Source: an uncultured Oscillibacter sp. (GTDB lineage: Bacteria > Bacillota > Clostridia > Oscillospirales > Oscillospiraceae). Taken from it: a DNA stretch of 64,000 nucleotides. The stretch is taken from assembly GCA_910585245.1 (NCBI GenBank), contig CAJUCO010000005.1, forward strand, positions 50,289 to 114,288, written 5' to 3'. The notes under the pieces are model-generated. The model was not told the DNA's origin. It did no database searches and worked only from the letters and a program-made list of their open reading frames with translations. Position numbers and translations under genes: made by a program. Every line of letters begins with the position of its first letter. Within the stretch, counting starts at the first letter, position 1. Of the stretch, positions 14,936 through 22,432 are shown piece after piece.

Positions 14936-16212
14936 CATTTCTGATACTCGAACTCGAAGCCGTCCATGGACACGGTGTCCCCGTCCTGGATGCCCATTTC
15001 CTCCAGCCGCTGGAACACCCCCGCGTCCCGCAGGGCCTTGTCGAACCACATACGGCTTTCGTAGTCGGCAAAGTTGACGTTTGCCATCAGCCGCTGGAGC
15101 CAGGGCCCCTCCACCAGCCACACGCCCTCCTCGTGCCGGATATCCACCGGGCCCTCTTCCACCTTGGGCAGTTTGGGCACATAGTCCGGCTCGTACACCG
15201 CGATAGGGGGCAGCGCGGACAGCCGCTCCGCCACCAGGTTTACCAGTTCCCGGGTGCCCTTGTGGGCGGCGGCGGAGATCTCCATCAGGGGATAGCCCAA
15301 GGCCTCCACGTGGGTCCGGAGGGCCTCCAGCGCCGCCGGGTCCTCCAGAATGTCCGTCTTGTTGGCGGCCACAATCTGGGGCCGCTCCGCCAAATCCGGG
15401 CTGTAGCGTTTCAGCTCCTCGCAAATGGCGTCAAAATCCTGAATCGGGTCCCGACCCTCGCTGCCGGAGACGTCCACCACATGGACCAGCAGGCGGCAGC
15501 GGTCGATGTGGCGCAAAAAGTCGTGGCCCAGGCCCGCGCCCTCGCTGGCCCCCTCGATGATGCCGGGGATATCCGCCATGACAAAGCTGACTCCCTCGTC
15601 CACCCAAACCACTCCCAGGTTGGGGAAGAGGGTGGTGAAGTGGTAGTTGGCAATCTTGGGTTGGGCCTTGGAGACCACGGACAAAAGGGTGGATTTGCCC
15701 ACGTTGGGAAAGCCGATGAGGCCCACGTCCGCCAGGAGCTTCAGCTCCAAAATCACGTCGTGGCTCTCCCCGGGAAGGCCCGCCTTGGCAAAGCGGGGAA
15801 CCTGGCGGGTGGGGGTGGCGAAGTGGCTGTTACCCCAGCCTCCCCGGCCCCCCCGGCAGAGGACGAAGGGCTGGCTTGTGCTCATGTCGGCCATAATCTC
15901 GCCGCTTTCCGCCTCCCGGACCAGGGTCCCCCGGGGGACCCGAATGGTGAGGGACTCGCCGTCTTTTCCGGACTTTCGGCCGCCCTGTCCGTCGGCGCCG
16001 TTTTGGGCGGCGTATTTTCGTTTATAGCGGAAGTCCATCAGGGTGGACATATGGTCGTCCACCTGGAGGATGATGGACCCGCCCCGGCCGCCGTCCCCGC
16101 CGTCGGGGCCTCCGGCAGCCACATACTTTTCCCGGTGGAAGGCGATGGCGCCGTTACCGCCGTTGCCTGCCCGAACCGTGATGCGGGCTTTGTCGATAAA
16201 TCCTGATGACAT
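14935..16212 (-). CDS. obgE: GTPase Obg
   Basis: 425 aa: a Gly-rich Obg fold (residues 1-158, RAGNGGNGAIAFHREK, GGPDGGDGGRGG), a G domain with G1 GFPNVGKST, switch DIPGIIEGASEGAGLG, NKTD, and a C-terminal OCT domain. It is a ribosome-associated GTPase in 50S assembly and stress control. Start MSSGFIDKARI at 16212 has AAGGAG; the longer ORF reading into repeat B is rejected. obgE normally directly follows rpmA; here about 1.4 kb of module separates them. Confidence 0.96.
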   Translation of the reverse strand: MSSGFIDKARITVRAGNGGNGAIAFHREKYVAAGGPDGGDGGRGGSIILQVDDHMSTLMDFRYKRKYAAQNGADGQGGRKSGKDGESLTIRVPRGTLVREAESGEIMADMSTSQPFVLCRGGRGGWGNSHFATPTRQVPRFAKAGLPGESHDVILELKLLADVGLIGFPNVGKSTLLSVVSKAQPKIANYHFTTLFPNLGVVWVDEGVSFVMADIPGIIEGASEGAGLGHDFLRHIDRCRLLVHVVDVSGSEGRDPIQDFDAICEELKRYSPDLAERPQIVAANKTDILEDPAALEALRTHVEALGYPLMEISAAAHKGTRELVNLVAERLSALPPIAVYEPDYVPKLPKVEEGPVDIRHEEGVWLVEGPWLQRLMANVNFADYESRMWFDKALRDAGVFQRLEEMGIQDGDTVSMDGFEFEYQK

Positions 16213-16250
16213 AGGGTTCTCCTTTTTCCCCCTTTGGGGGGAGGGTTTTA

Positions 16251-16625
16251 CTCGCCCTTGCGGGCGGGGGGGATTCAGCCATGATGATGGCTGGTGCATT
16301 GCACCCCCCATTTTCTCTTTTTCTTGCCAGAAGAAAAAGCAGAGGGGCCCCCGCAAAATCCTCAGATTTTGTGGGGAGAGGAGGAAGGAACGGAGCAGAG
16401 CGGAGTCCTCGCCGTCAGGCGGGGACGGAGTGGGCGGAGTTTCTTCCGACGACGGGCCGTGCACGGTCCAAAAGAGAAAAAGAAGTATACGCCCTGCGGG
16501 GGACGAAGGACGAGGGCGCGCCTGGAGTCTGGATGACAAGTACGAATTGACCTGCCCGCGGCGTGGTGCAGGCGGGGGTTTTGGAGGTTATCGAATGGAC
16601 TTCCTCCTCTTTCCGCTACCGCTAA
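16251..16625 (+). repeat. Structured ~375-bp repeat, copy B (type-1 tail)
   Basis: Same length and almost the same sequence as copy A; starts with CTCGCCC-TTGC-GGGCG and ends TTTCCGCTACCGCTAA. It forms the left arm of a module whose right arm is the inverted copy C (17209-17566). Its inner end overlaps the stop codon of the XRE gene at 16622. Its outer flank (16213-16250) runs straight into the obgE Shine-Dalgarno sequence. Confidence 0.9.
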
Positions 16626-16843
16626 TCCGCCTTAAACGGCAACGGCTCCCGGCCTGCCAGTTGGTCCAGGGTGATGCCAAAATAGTCGGCGAGGACGCAC
16701 AGCTTACTCAGGGTAGGTTCCCGTTCCCCGCTTTCATAGCGGCGATAAGACATAGAAGACATACCACATTGAACTGCCACGACTTCCTGGCTCCTCTGAA
16801 GCCGCTTTCGACAAATTTTTAAATTCTCAGAAAACGCGCTCAT
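16622..16843 (-). CDS. XRE-family HTH regulator
   Basis: 73 aa: MSAFSENLKICRKRLQRSQEVVAVQCGMS then YRRYESGEREPTLSKLCVLADYFGITLDQLAG. It is nearly a copy of the 70-aa product at 61995 and similar to 8035/8295. A single HTH domain protein, likely a repressor of the divergent promoter at 16859. It is oriented toward obgE through repeat B, with no strong terminator visible in between. Confidence 0.88.
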   Translation of the reverse strand: MSAFSENLKICRKRLQRSQEVVAVQCGMSSMSYRRYESGEREPTLSKLCVLADYFGITLDQLAGREPLPFKAD

Positions 16844-16858
16844 AAACCCCTACACCTC

Positions 16859-16887
16859 TTGACAAATGGCGTCTTGCCAGCTATACT
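16859..16887 (+). promoter_or_regulatory. Promoter of small partner gene
   Basis: TTGACA (16859-16864), 17 bp, TATACT (16882-16887), followed by GTTCGGAAC, a short operator-like palindrome near 16899-16907. It matches the arrangement at 8537. Confidence 0.7.
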
Positions 16888-16942
16888 TATATCATACCGT
16901 TCGGAACATAATTTTTAGTACTATTTCAGGGAGATGATTTAT

Positions 16943-17197
16943 ATGATGGACCTTATCAATCATCTATACTTTTACTCTGAAGACCATTGTATTCCTCAGA
17001 GCTTGGAAACCCCGGAGTACCGGCAGACCGTCCACGGTTTAGAGCAAGACTGGACTAAATTCCGCGCCACCCTGACGGCAGAGCAGAACCGGCGGCTGGA
17101 AGACCTGCTGTCCCGCCAGTTCACTGTCAAGATCGCGGAGGAACAAGCGGTATTTCGCTCCGGCCTGTCCATAGGGGTAACTCTCGGTCGCCTGTAA
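16943..17197 (+). CDS. Small XRE-partner protein (family 1)
   Basis: 84 aa: MMDLINHLYFYSEDHCIPQSLETPEYRQ..LEQDWTKFRATLTAEQ...VFRSGLSIGVTLGRL. It is homologous over its full length to the product at 8630. An AGGGAG RBS lies 9 bp before the chosen ATG (16934 is too close to it). There is no signal peptide or membrane helix; it is probably cytoplasmic. Function unknown; its constant pairing with a divergent XRE gene suggests that the two act together. Repeat C begins 12 bp after its stop. Confidence 0.78.
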   Translation: MMDLINHLYFYSEDHCIPQSLETPEYRQTVHGLEQDWTKFRATLTAEQNRRLEDLLSRQFTVKIAEEQAVFRSGLSIGVTLGRL

Positions 17198-17208
17198 AAC
17201 CCAACTAG

Positions 17209-17566
17209 AGGCAGCGAAAAGGGGAGCTTGTCCATTCGTCGAGGAACAAACCCCCGCTCAATCTAATTGCGCGTGGGAAGTCATTCCGGCTCCGCCGTTC
17301 ATTCAGGCGCGCCCCCGTATCGTCTCCCGTTACTTCTTTTTCTCTTTTGGACCGTGCACGGCCCGTCGTCGGAAGAAACTCCGCCCACTCCGTCCCCGCC
17401 TGACGGCGAGGACTCCGCTCTGCTCCGTTCCTTCCTCCTCTCCCCACAAAATCTGAGGATTTTGCGGGGGCCCCTCTGCTTTTTCTTCTGGCAAGAAAAA
17501 GAGAAAATGGGGGGTGCATTGCACCAGCCATCGCTGGTTGCCAATCCGCCCCGCCCGAAGGGCCGG
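17209..17566 (-). repeat. Structured repeat, inverted copy C (type-2 tail)
   Basis: Read on the minus strand, it matches copy B through the central hairpins and GGCCGTGCACGG, then has a different tail (type 2, with GAATGACTTCCCACGCGC and GTTTGTTCCTCGACGAATGG) that is shared only with copy F. B and C are therefore inverted arms around the XRE/small-gene module. The outer end is GGCCCTTCGGGC instead of CGCCCTTGCGGGCG. Confidence 0.88.
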
Positions 17567-17598
17567 AAAACCCCCACCCCTTGGGAAAGGGGAAGGAG

Positions 17599-17629
17599 AA
17601 AAAAGGACCCGGACGGATCGTCCAGGCCC
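17599..17629 (-). terminator. Intrinsic terminator after rpmA
   Basis: On the minus strand GGGCCTGGACG-atc-CGTCCGGGTCC is followed by TTTTTT. It ends the rplU-prp-rpmA transcript before the module, so obgE is unlikely to be co-transcribed with rpmA here. Confidence 0.88.
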
Positions 17630-17639
17630 TTTTAAACGC

Positions 17640-17921
17640 TTACTCAGCCTCGTAGACCGAGACCTGCTTGCGATCCTTGCCCAGCCGCTCGAAGCGGACC
17701 GTGCCGCTGGCGGTGGCGAACAGGGTGTCGTCGCTGCCACGGCCCACGTTCACACCGGGGTGAATGTGGGTGCCGCGCTGGCGAACAAGAATGTTGCCCG
17801 CCAGGACGAACTGTCCGTCGGCCCGCTTGGGGCCCAGGCGTTTGGCCTTGGAATCGCGGCCGTTCTTGGTGGAGCCGCCGCCCTTTTTGTGGGCGAAGAA
17901 CTGTAAACCAATGCGAATCAT
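17640..17921 (-). CDS. rpmA: Ribosomal protein L27 (bL27)
   Basis: 93 aa: MIRIGLQFFAHKKGGGSTKNGRDS, then VRQRGTHIHPGVNVGRGSDDTLFA. The N-terminal extension LQFF|AHKK is the Firmicutes form that must be cut by Prp before L27 can function near the peptidyl-transferase centre. The start at 17921 gives proper SD spacing; an ATG at 17933 is too close to it. Third gene of rplU-prp-rpmA. Confidence 0.97.
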   Translation of the reverse strand: MIRIGLQFFAHKKGGGSTKNGRDSKAKRLGPKRADGQFVLAGNILVRQRGTHIHPGVNVGRGSDDTLFATASGTVRFERLGKDRKQVSVYEAE

Positions 17922-17962
17922 GTCAGGGACCATCCTTTCTCATAGAGTTTCCAGAGGCGGCG

Positions 17963-18295
17963 TCAATCCGCCTCCAAGACTTCAATATTTTCCGGGTATT
18001 CGTCGTGGAGCACGGTGAAATAGACCATCAGCCCCGTCAGAAGCGTCTGGCAGGTGCTCTCCGCCGTGGGACTCAGGCCGCCGGGAAGGCGCAGGGAAAT
18101 CAGCGCCTTCTCCCCGTCAACCCGCACCGCCGCGGCAAGCCCCAACACGTCGTTGACGGTGGCCTCCACCAAGGTGACGGCGGCGGTGATGGACGCGCAG
18201 AGGAGATCCTCCCCCGCCTCGGCCCAGCCGCTGTGGCCCTTGGCTTCAAAGCCGGTAATCCGGCCCGCTTGCGTGTAGAAGGTGACGCTGGTCAT
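17963..18295 (-). CDS. prp: Ribosomal-processing cysteine protease Prp
   Basis: 110 aa with the family motif AKGHSGWAEAGEDLLCAS, holding the catalytic His (about residue 21) and Cys (about 34). Prp removes the N-terminal extension of L27. It sits between rplU (2-bp gap) and rpmA, the standard order, and the matching cleavage site is present in the L27 encoded here. Confidence 0.95.
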   Translation of the reverse strand: MTSVTFYTQAGRITGFEAKGHSGWAEAGEDLLCASITAAVTLVEATVNDVLGLAAAVRVDGEKALISLRLPGGLSPTAESTCQTLLTGLMVYFTVLHDEYPENIEVLEAD

Positions 18296-18297
18296 GC

Positions 18298-18609
18298 TCA
18301 GACGGAGATCTTGCCGATCTCAACCTTGGTATAGGGCTGACGATGGCCCTGACGCTTGCGGTAGCCCTTTTTGGGATTGTACTTGAAAATCCGGATTTTC
18401 TTGCCCTTGCCGTTTTTCACGACCTTGGCCTCCACGGAAGCTCCGACCACGGTGGGGGCGCCAAAGGTGGCCTTGTCCCCGTCGATGATGGCCAGGACCT
18501 GGTCGAATTTCACGGCGTCGCCGGCCTCCTGGGGCAGCTTTTCGATGTAGACCACGTCGCCCTCGGCCACCTTGTACTGTTTGCCTCCGGTCACAATGAT
18601 TGCGTTCAT
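18298..18609 (-). CDS. rplU: Ribosomal protein L21 (bL21)
   Basis: 103 aa: MNAIIVTGGKQYKVAEGDVVYIEKL, ending KKGYRKRQGHRQPYTKVEIGKI, full-length L21. It binds 23S rRNA. First gene of the rplU-prp-rpmA operon, with AAGGAG before the start and a consensus promoter and leader upstream. Confidence 0.97.
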   Translation of the reverse strand: MNAIIVTGGKQYKVAEGDVVYIEKLPQEAGDAVKFDQVLAIIDGDKATFGAPTVVGASVEAKVVKNGKGKKIRIFKYNPKKGYRKRQGHRQPYTKVEIGKISV

Positions 18610-18694
18610 GCTTGTTTCAACTCCTTCATATCGGGCTCGCTGTCGGGGGCGGCGCAAGCGCGCACTTCCAAGGCCCATTCAAAGCGGCTTCCCT
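18610..18694 (-). other. rplU 5' leader (L21-leader position)
   Basis: About 85 nt between the promoter and rplU. A GC-rich stem (GCGCGC-TTGC-GCCGC) is visible. Position and size fit the autoregulatory L21 leader of Firmicutes, but the conserved motif was not confirmed by folding. Confidence 0.4.
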
Positions 18695-18723
18695 AGTATA
18701 TCAGCAGAATTTGGGCTTGTCAA
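18695..18723 (-). promoter_or_regulatory. rplU operon promoter
   Basis: On the minus strand TTGACA (18718-18723), 17 bp, TATACT (18695-18700). Confidence 0.85.
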
Positions 18724-18758
18724 TGGGGATTTGCCAAAAACACGGCGTTTTTTCTCCC

Positions 18759-19637
18759 TCAGCAGGAGGCCAGCAGAGCCTCCAGCTCCTCTTTTGAGAA
18801 CCTCTGCACGTTGTCGCAAAACCGGCAGGTCAGCTCCGCGCCCCCCTGCTCGTCCATCATCGCCCGCAGCTCCTCCCGGCCCAGGCTCACCAGGGCCCGT
18901 TCCATCCGCTCCCGGCTACAGTCGCAGCGGTATGCAATGGGGCGCTTTTCCAGCACCTCCAGCGCAAGACCCGGCAGAGCGGCCCGGAGCAGCGCCTCCG
19001 GGTCCGGGTCGGCCTGCAAGAGCTCCGTCACCGGCTTCGCCCCCCGAAGAGACGCCTCCAGCGCCGCCGCCGTCTCCTCCTCCGCGCCGGGGAGGAGCTG
19101 CACCAGATAGCCTCCCGCCGACAGGACGCTCTGGTCCCGGTCCACCAGCACCCCCAGGCCGCAGGCCGTGGGAATCTGCTCGGACTCCACAAAGTAGAGG
19201 GCCACGTCCTCGGCAATCTCCCCCCAGAGAAGGCCCACGCTGCCCACATAGGACTCTTTCATCCGCAGGTCCCGGATCACCGTCAGGGTCCCCCGGTTTC
19301 CCACGGCGGAGCCCACGTCCAATTTCCCATCCTCCCGGAGGGGAAGGTCCACCCCGGGGTTTTCCACCGTCCCCCGGACGTTTCCCTCGTGGTCCGACAC
19401 CGCCAGCAGCGTCCCCAGAGGGCCGCCGCCCTTGACTTGCAGCGTGAGGCTGGCCGCCTCCTCCTTTAACGCGTTGCCCATCATGGAGCACGCCGCCAAA
19501 AGACGGCCCAGGGCCGCCGTACCAACCGGCAGGGTCTTGTGAATCTGCCGGGCCCGCTCCGTCAGGTTTCGCGTGGACACGGCGGAAACTTTGATCAGGC
19601 CGTCCTTGGAGATGGCCCGTATTAACTGGTCGTTCAT
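18759..19637 (-). CDS. hslO: Redox-regulated chaperone Hsp33
   Basis: 292 aa starting MNDQLIRAISKDG. The C-terminal zinc/redox switch is CDC (YRCDCSRERME) and CRFC (LTCRFCDNVQRFS), the CxC...CxxC set that forms disulfides under oxidative stress and turns the holdase on. The N-terminal domain is typical. The start at 19637 follows GAGGGAG. It lies 13 bp downstream of the methyltransferase gene in the same operon. Confidence 0.96.
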   Translation of the reverse strand: MNDQLIRAISKDGLIKVSAVSTRNLTERARQIHKTLPVGTAALGRLLAACSMMGNALKEEAASLTLQVKGGGPLGTLLAVSDHEGNVRGTVENPGVDLPLREDGKLDVGSAVGNRGTLTVIRDLRMKESYVGSVGLLWGEIAEDVALYFVESEQIPTACGLGVLVDRDQSVLSAGGYLVQLLPGAEEETAAALEASLRGAKPVTELLQADPDPEALLRAALPGLALEVLEKRPIAYRCDCSRERMERALVSLGREELRAMMDEQGGAELTCRFCDNVQRFSKEELEALLASC

Positions 19638-19650
19638 AGATTCTCCCTCA

Positions 19651-20388
19651 TTACTTACACGCAAATTGCCAGCGGTCCTCGTTCAGCTTGGGGGGCCGGT
19701 CCGTCAGGTCCCCCGTCAGCCGCACCGTGGAAAACCCCGCCTCCTTCAAATATTTCCGCAGGGTCTCCTCGCTCCAGGCCCGCTCCCGGTGTTCCTCGAA
19801 CCGGCGGTCCCAGGCCCCGTCGGGGCGGAGGTGGAACAGGTCCACCTGATAGGTGCACACCTGCTTTTTCTCTGAAAAGAAGGTCCGCCAGACGCAAAGC
19901 GTCTCCTCCGTCTCGTCCATGTAAAGCTGCCCGTCCATCCGCCGGAGCTTGTAGGGGGTGTTCACGTCAAAGAGAAACCACCCCCCGGGCTTCAGCCAGC
20001 GGCGGACCCGGCAGAAGGTCTCCTGAAGGTCCCGCTCTCGAGTCAGATAATTCAGCGAGTCCAGGGTGGAGACCACCGCGTCCACCGGGCGGGCCAGATG
20101 AAGTTTGGGCATGGCCTGTTGGAGAAACAGGGGAGGGCGGTCCAAGACCCCGGCCTTGGCGGCCGCCTGGGTCAGCATCTCCTCGGATCCGTCGGTGGCG
20201 ATGACCTCATAGCCCCGTTTCGCCAGCAGACAGGCCACGGTCCCTGTGCCGCAGGCCAGGTCCAGCACGGTCTCCACGGGGATGGCGCTTTTTTTCAGCC
20301 GCCGCTCCAAAAAGGCCGCCCGCTTGCGATAGGACCCGTCGGCCATGAGATCGTCGTAACTGGCCGCCAAGGCGTCGTAGGCCCTCAT
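19651..20388 (-). CDS. Class I SAM-dependent methyltransferase
   Basis: 245 aa: YDALAASYDDLM at the N-terminus, SAM motif I VLDLACGTGTVACLLAKRG, acidic loop ATDGSEEML, and WLKPGGWFLFDVNTP. Substrate unknown; it resembles the YxxF/UbiE-like small-molecule methyltransferases of Firmicutes. Its ATG overlaps the stop of the YerC gene by 4 bp, so the three genes YerC-methyltransferase-hslO form an operon. Confidence 0.88.
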   Translation of the reverse strand: MRAYDALAASYDDLMADGSYRKRAAFLERRLKKSAIPVETVLDLACGTGTVACLLAKRGYEVIATDGSEEMLTQAAAKAGVLDRPPLFLQQAMPKLHLARPVDAVVSTLDSLNYLTRERDLQETFCRVRRWLKPGGWFLFDVNTPYKLRRMDGQLYMDETEETLCVWRTFFSEKKQVCTYQVDLFHLRPDGAWDRRFEEHRERAWSEETLRKYLKEAGFSTVRLTGDLTDRPPKLNEDRWQFACK

Positions 20389-20678
20389 GAGGAGCGGTCC
20401 TTTATCCGGGCGAAGAGCTGGGCATAGGCCCCGGTGCCGTAGTTCAGCGACCGGTTCACCCGGCTGATGGTGGCGCTGGAGGCGCCGGTCCGCACCAGGA
20501 TTTCGTTATAGATCATGCCGTCATCCAACAAGGAGGCCACTTCGAAGCGCTGCTCCATGCTTCGAAGCTCCGCCACGGTGCAAAGGTCCTGGAAAAACTG
20601 ATAGCACTCCTCCTCGTCCCGGAGCTGTAAAATGGCTCTGTAAAGCTGATCGCTCTTTTCCTTTTTGCCGATCTTCAC
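20385..20678 (-). CDS. YerC/YecD-family TrpR-like regulator
   Basis: 97 aa from a GTG start with GGAGG before it. It matches the YerC/YecD family, related to TrpR: LRDEEECYQFFQDLCTVAELRSMEQRFEVASLLDDGMIYNEI, then the HTH RTGASSATISRVNRSLNYG. It probably binds DNA; the ligand and targets are unknown. First gene of the operon with a methyltransferase and hslO. Confidence 0.9.
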   Translation of the reverse strand: MKIGKKEKSDQLYRAILQLRDEEECYQFFQDLCTVAELRSMEQRFEVASLLDDGMIYNEILVRTGASSATISRVNRSLNYGTGAYAQLFARIKDRSS

Positions 20679-20834
20679 GCTGAGACCTCCCGTTTTTATT
20701 TTACCAGCCCAATTTTAACATTTCAGTGCGTGAAAGTAAAGAGGGCTTTGCGGAAATTTTCAGGAAAAAATAGCCGCCCCGTCACCGCTTACCTCTCCGG
20801 CGCATAGGCTGGAGAAATACGGGGGAGAGGAGCG

Positions 20835-21524
20835 GTGGCTGTGGGTGAGCGTCTGGAGGCGTTGAGGACGGAGCCCTTCGCGGCGGAGCGGGAGTGGACG
20901 GTGGAGGGCGTGCCGGTGCTGTGGGCCTCGGCGGAGGTGCCCCGGCCGGTGACGGAGGACCGAACCTCCCGGCGAATCCGGCGCTTTTACCAGTTGCAGT
21001 GCCGGTCCTTCCTCCGGTATTGCGAGCGGTGCATCCTTCCCCAGGCGGCGGCGGAGTACCGCTCTGCTCTGGAGGCCAGCCGTCCTCTGCCTGCGTTCCG
21101 GGCGGAGCTTACCTACCGCGTGACCTACAACCAGGGAGGGCTCTGGAGCCTGTACACCCAGGTGCGGGAGTCTATGGGGGCCGGAGCGGCGTCTTTGACC
21201 CGCCGGGGGGACACCTGGGACCTGGGGGCGGGTTATCCCGTGCCCTTGCGGGACTTTTTCCCCAGTGGAACGGGCTGGAAAAAGCAGCTGTTGTCCCAGG
21301 CGGAGGAGGAAATCCGTCGGCGGGACCGGGCGGGGGCCAGCCGCTGGCGGGAGGACTGGAGGCGGGAACTCCGGCGGCGGTTTAATCCCCAGAATTTCTA
21401 TCTGACGGAGGAGGGGCTGGCCTACTTCTGGCCCATGTACGCCATCGCCCCCGCGTCAGAGGGGGTGCCGGTGTTTATCCTGCCCTACGGGGAGGGGGGA
21501 CCGGAGCGGCGGGAGGACTCCTGA
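20835..21524 (+). CDS. DUF3298-like protein
   Basis: 229 aa. The region ELTYRVTYNQGGLWSLYTQ and GYPVPLRDFFPSG..WKKQLLSQAEEEI, then FYLTEEGLAYFWPMYAIAP, fits the DUF3298 fold found in RsiV-type anti-sigma factors and related proteins, but there is no membrane helix or signal here. The start is GTG 20835 or GTG 20841 after GAGAGGAG. Function unknown. Its 3' end overlaps the convergent small gene at 21485-21700 by 40 bp. Confidence 0.65.
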   Translation: MAVGERLEALRTEPFAAEREWTVEGVPVLWASAEVPRPVTEDRTSRRIRRFYQLQCRSFLRYCERCILPQAAAEYRSALEASRPLPAFRAELTYRVTYNQGGLWSLYTQVRESMGAGAASLTRRGDTWDLGAGYPVPLRDFFPSGTGWKKQLLSQAEEEIRRRDRAGASRWREDWRRELRRRFNPQNFYLTEEGLAYFWPMYAIAPASEGVPVFILPYGEGGPERREDS

Positions 21525-21700
21525 GCGCAGGAGCCCAGCTCACCGGGGTCAATGTTGATTTCCCAAATACCCAAGAGGGTGCAGATACGGCGCACCGCGT
21601 CCTTTTCGTCCCGGGCGACCCGAATGGCCCGGGCAATGGCAAGGCCCAGAGAATACGCCTCCTGTGCAAGCGTCGGGGGCGGCGTTTCATAAGGGGACAT
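21485..21700 (-). CDS. Small XRE-partner protein (family 2)
   Basis: 71 aa: MSPYETPPPTLAQEAYSLGLAIARAIRVARDEKDAVRRICTLLG... A strong AGGAGG lies 8 bp upstream of the ATG, which supports translation. It is divergent from the XRE gene at 21782 across a perfect palindrome. It is not clearly related to the products at 8630 and 16943 but fills the same position. The tail (ESSRRSGPPSP) is read from the antisense of the neighbouring gene's 3' end. Confidence 0.6.
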   Translation of the reverse strand: MSPYETPPPTLAQEAYSLGLAIARAIRVARDEKDAVRRICTLLGIWEINIDPGELGSCAQESSRRSGPPSP

Positions 21701-21724
21701 GGCAAGACCTCCTAAACCGTTTCC

Positions 21725-21738
21725 TTATGTATACATAA
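21725..21738. promoter_or_regulatory. Palindromic operator candidate
   Basis: TTATGTATACATAA, a perfect 14-bp palindrome in the short divergent space between the small gene (start 21700) and the XRE gene (start 21782). Confidence 0.6.
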
Positions 21739-21781
21739 TAAGATTAGCACAAAAGCACTCTATCATCAAGGAAAACTTACG

Positions 21782-22036
21782 ATGTATATGGAGTGTTCTA
21801 TGAAGCGGAGTACCCCCATGGACCGGAATATCGGCGCGAAGGTCCAATATTATCGGAATCAACTAGACTTGACGCAAAAAGAATTAGCCGCCAGACTTCA
21901 AGTCAATGGCTGTGACCTTTCGGAGGTCATGGTTGCACAAATCGAAATCGGCTACCGGGCTGTTTCCGTTTTTGAAATCGACAAATTAGCCGAGGTTCTC
22001 CATGTGGACTATAACGCCCTGTTTGCCAAGGATTAG
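21782..22036 (+). CDS. XRE-family HTH regulator
   Basis: 84 aa; HTH core GAKVQYYRNQLDLTQKELAARLQVNGCDLSEVMVAQIEIGYRAVSVFEIDKLAEVL. The longer turn (NGCDLSEVMV) sets it apart from the other XRE proteins here. ATG 21782 has AAGGAAAA upstream; ATG 21800 is an alternative. Repeat D starts 45 bp after its stop, again placing an XRE 3' end against a repeat. Confidence 0.82.
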   Translation: MYMECSMKRSTPMDRNIGAKVQYYRNQLDLTQKELAARLQVNGCDLSEVMVAQIEIGYRAVSVFEIDKLAEVLHVDYNALFAKD

Positions 22037-22080
22037 GGCGGAAGCACAGGTCTGCCCCTACGGGTCCGTTTACCGGAGCG

Positions 22081-22348
22081 TTAGCGGCAGCGGAAAGAGC
22101 AGCTGGTCCATTCGACAACCTCCAAAACCCCCGCCCGCACTACGCCGCGAGCAGGTCAATTCGTACTTGTCATCCAGACTCCAGGCGCGCCCCTGTCCTT
22201 CGTCTCCCCACAGGGGCGTTACTTCCTTTTCTCTTTTGGACCGTGCACGGCCCGTTTTCTCTTTTTCTTCTGGAAGGAAAAGAGAAAATGGGGGGTGCAT
22301 TGCACCAGCCATCGCTGGTATCCAATCCCCCCCGCCCGCAAGGGCGAC
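22081..22348 (-). repeat. Structured repeat, inverted copy D (deleted core, type-1 tail)
   Basis: Minus-strand sequence matches the type-1 tail (GTCTGGATGACAAGTACGAA, then GGCGCGCC) and both ends of copies A/B/E. The inner segment of about 120 bp is missing: the poly-pyrimidine arm TTTTCTCTTTTCCTTC pairs directly with GAAGAAAAAGAGAAAA before CGGGCCGTGC. It is the only copy with this form, and shows that the core can be absent. Confidence 0.85.
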
Positions 22349-22376
22349 TACACCCCCCTCCCAGCGGGAGACCCGC

Positions 22377-22409
22377 AAAAAGAGACAGCCCCCCGGAGCT
22401 GTCTCTTTT
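22377..22409 (-). terminator. Intrinsic terminator of the symporter gene
   Basis: AAAAGAGACAGC-tccggggg-GCTGTCTCTTTTT on the minus strand. Confidence 0.9.
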
Positions 22410-22432
22410 CCTATTGGATTGGAAACAAAGTC

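Noticed and set aside
14935..16539. 534-aa reading of obgE that extends into repeat B
   Set aside because: The Obg domain begins at MSSGFIDKARI (16212) with a good SD; the extension is repeat sequence.
18572..19435. 287-aa plus-strand Pro/Ser-rich frame over hslO
   Set aside because: Low-complexity shadow of the hslO coding strand.
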